Origin: Deltaproteobacteria bacterium
Lineage (GTDB): Bacteria > Desulfobacterota > Syntrophia > Syntrophales > JAAYKM01
Direction of reading: 5' to 3'
Length of the DNA stretch: 8,088 nt
NCBI GenBank assembly: GCA_019136935.1
Contig: JAGVTI010000118.1
Location: forward strand, 1-8,088
In this document: positions 7,329-8,088 of the stretch, piece after piece
Numbering within the stretch: the first letter of the stretch is position 1
Layout: each line of letters starts with the position of its first letter
Translations under genes and position numbers: made by a program
The notes under the pieces: model-generated
What the model saw: only the letters and a program-made list of their open reading frames with translations
Told to the model about the DNA's origin: nothing
Databases searched by the model: none

Positions 7329-7335
7329 CCTCCTC
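7329..7335 (-). promoter_or_regulatory. Strong Shine-Dalgarno that sets the gcvH start
   Basis: On the minus strand GAGGAGG ends 5 nt before the ATG at 7323. It is the strongest ribosome-binding site in the operon and excludes the upstream in-frame ATG at 7359. Confidence 0.85.
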
Positions 7336-7358
7336 AAGGGTGATGAAAAATGCTGCCA

Positions 7359-7386
7359 ATTATGCCGGAAACGGCAAATTTCTCAA
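7359..7386 (-). promoter_or_regulatory. Candidate internal promoter for gcvH and downstream genes
   Basis: On the minus strand, -35 TTGAGA (7381-7386) and -10 CATAAT (7359-7364) are separated by 16 nt, and each is one mismatch from the sigma70 consensus. AT-rich runs lie just upstream. Transcription would start near 7351, giving a leader of about 28 nt before gcvH. A 5-bp hairpin (7363-7376) lies within the spacer and -10 region. Function is inferred from motif match and from the unusual gap. Confidence 0.4.
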
Positions 7387-7429
7387 GAAAAAATCGACGG
7401 TCCCGTAAAAAATCGGAAAACGCTGCAGA

Positions 7430-7502
7430 TGTCATTCCGGAAGAACGTGAAGGTTCTGATAGGGCATGAGATTCTTCGCCGCCGGCGTTCCCTCGAACGA
7501 CA
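7430..7502. repeat. 73-bp inverted-repeat element (MITE/REP-like) between gcvT and gcvH
   Basis: The element begins TGTCATTCCGGAAGAACG and, on the opposite strand from the other end, TGTCGTTCGAGGGAACG. This gives imperfect terminal inverted repeats of about 17 bp, allowing one gap. The interior includes GAGATTCTTCGC. The ends and interior resemble the dispersed TGTCATTC...GAATGACA-type palindromic repeats common in the intergenic regions of many environmental bacteria. I see no target-site duplication and no second copy in the window. It encodes nothing; folded in RNA it could act as an attenuator, a processing site or a stabilising hairpin between gcvT and gcvH. Confidence 0.6.
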
Positions 7503-7525
7503 AAAGGACCGCTTTTCACGAGTCG

Positions 7526-8088
7526 TCAAGATGGTGAGGGCCTCTTGTAAAACGGGAGCTTGACGATCTGCGCCCGGGTCATCCGGTTCCGTATTTCGAT
7601 GTCGATTTCCGTGCCGGGTTCTTTGAGGGAAAACGGGACATAGGCCATGCCGATCGCCCGGTTCAGGGTTGGGGCGAAGGTGCCGGACGTGACCCCTCCC
7701 ACGTGCCGGCCGTCCTTGAAGACCCGGTAACCGTGGCGGGCAATTCCCTTTTCCACCATTTCAAACCCGACCAGTTTTTTCTCCAACCCCTCTTCCTGCC
7801 TGCGTTTCAGGGCATCCCGACCGATGAATGGTTTTTTCAGATCCACGAGCCATCCGTAAAGCGCCTCGAAGGGCGTCGTTTCTTCGTCGATTTCGTTCCC
7901 GTAGAGCATCATGCCGCATTCCAGCCGCAGGGTGTCACGGGCGCCCAGTCCCACCGGGACCAATCCGTCTCCGGTGCCTTCCCTGAGAAGCAGATCCCAC
8001 GCCTCGGCGACCTGGCCGGCAGCGGTGTAAATTTCGAAACCGTCCTCGCCGGTGTAACCGCTCCGGGAAATCAGGGCTCCGATTCCCG
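7526..8088 (-). CDS. gcvT: Aminomethyltransferase (GCS T-protein), C-terminal half
   Basis: The 3' part of gcvT, running off the right edge; 186 residues are visible of a family length near 360-370. T-protein transfers the methylene group from the aminomethyl-lipoyl arm of GcvH to tetrahydrofolate and releases ammonia. The visible part opens with the signature SRSGYTGEDGFEIY, followed by PVGLGARDTLRLE, MMLYGNEID, KPFIGRDAL, GGVTSGTFAPTLNRAIGMAYV and the closing IVKLPFYKR. No frameshift or internal stop is seen. An internal ATG at 7963 is not a start, because the conserved frame continues upstream of it. It is probably the first GCS gene of the operon, but its start and any leader, such as a glycine riboswitch, lie outside the window. 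Confidence 0.95.
   Translation of the reverse strand, partial: GIGALISRSGYTGEDGFEIYTAAGQVAEAWDLLLREGTGDGLVPVGLGARDTLRLECGMMLYGNEIDEETTPFEALYGWLVDLKKPFIGRDALKRRQEEGLEKKLVGFEMVEKGIARHGYRVFKDGRHVGGVTSGTFAPTLNRAIGMAYVPFSLKEPGTEIDIEIRNRMTRAQIVKLPFYKRPSPS

Noticed and set aside
7334..7519. A 61-residue open frame on the minus strand between gcvT and gcvH.
   Set aside because: It is mostly the translated inverted-repeat element plus the gcvH promoter region, has no ribosome-binding site, and overlaps the gcvH Shine-Dalgarno.
7324..7525. Possible glycine riboswitch in the gcvT-gcvH gap.
   Set aside because: I could not find the conserved glycine-aptamer core or a tandem arrangement. If one exists it would be expected upstream of gcvT, outside the window.

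Overview
The window carries most of a glycine cleavage system (GCS) operon on the minus strand. Read right to left, the genes are gcvT (cut by the right edge), gcvH, gcvPA, gcvPB, lipA and a dihydrolipoamide dehydrogenase gene (lpdA). To the left, on the plus strand and convergent with the operon, lie an MFS exporter gene and a separate small gene for a 72-residue Cys-containing protein. The split P-protein (gcvPA plus gcvPB), the moderately high GC content and the lipA/lpd-containing operon fit a Desulfobacterota/Syntrophia-like anaerobe (former Deltaproteobacteria). That placement is an inference from gene style; no rRNA or other marker is present.

Layout. Positions 1-212 are AT-richer and hold a good sigma70-like promoter. 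The small CDS spans 213-431 and is closed by a perfect 24-nt palindrome with a T-tract (472-500). The MFS gene (620-1900, +) has no visible Shine-Dalgarno, and its last 47 nt overlap the 3' end of lpdA (1854-3203, -). lipA (3215-4090) overlaps gcvPB (4087-5532) by ATGA. gcvPA (5548-6882) and gcvH (6916-7323) follow with short gaps. gcvH and gcvT (7526 to beyond 8088) are separated by 202 nt, which holds a 73-bp inverted-repeat element of the dispersed MITE/REP type and a plausible internal promoter for gcvH and the genes after it.

Function. GcvPA/GcvPB decarboxylate glycine onto the lipoyl arm of GcvH, GcvT passes the C1 unit to tetrahydrofolate, and Lpd reoxidises the dihydrolipoyl arm with NAD+. 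LipA makes the lipoyl cofactor on GcvH by sulfur insertion. The operon is therefore nearly self-sufficient, lacking only a visible octanoyl/lipoate transferase. In anaerobes of this kind the same enzymes can also run toward glycine synthesis, but the sequence does not show the direction.

The core is a known pathway and I found no clearly new system. The points most worth a second look are the repeat and promoter inside the operon, the unusual Lpd motifs, the overlapping convergent 3' ends with no terminator, and the unassigned small Cys protein.
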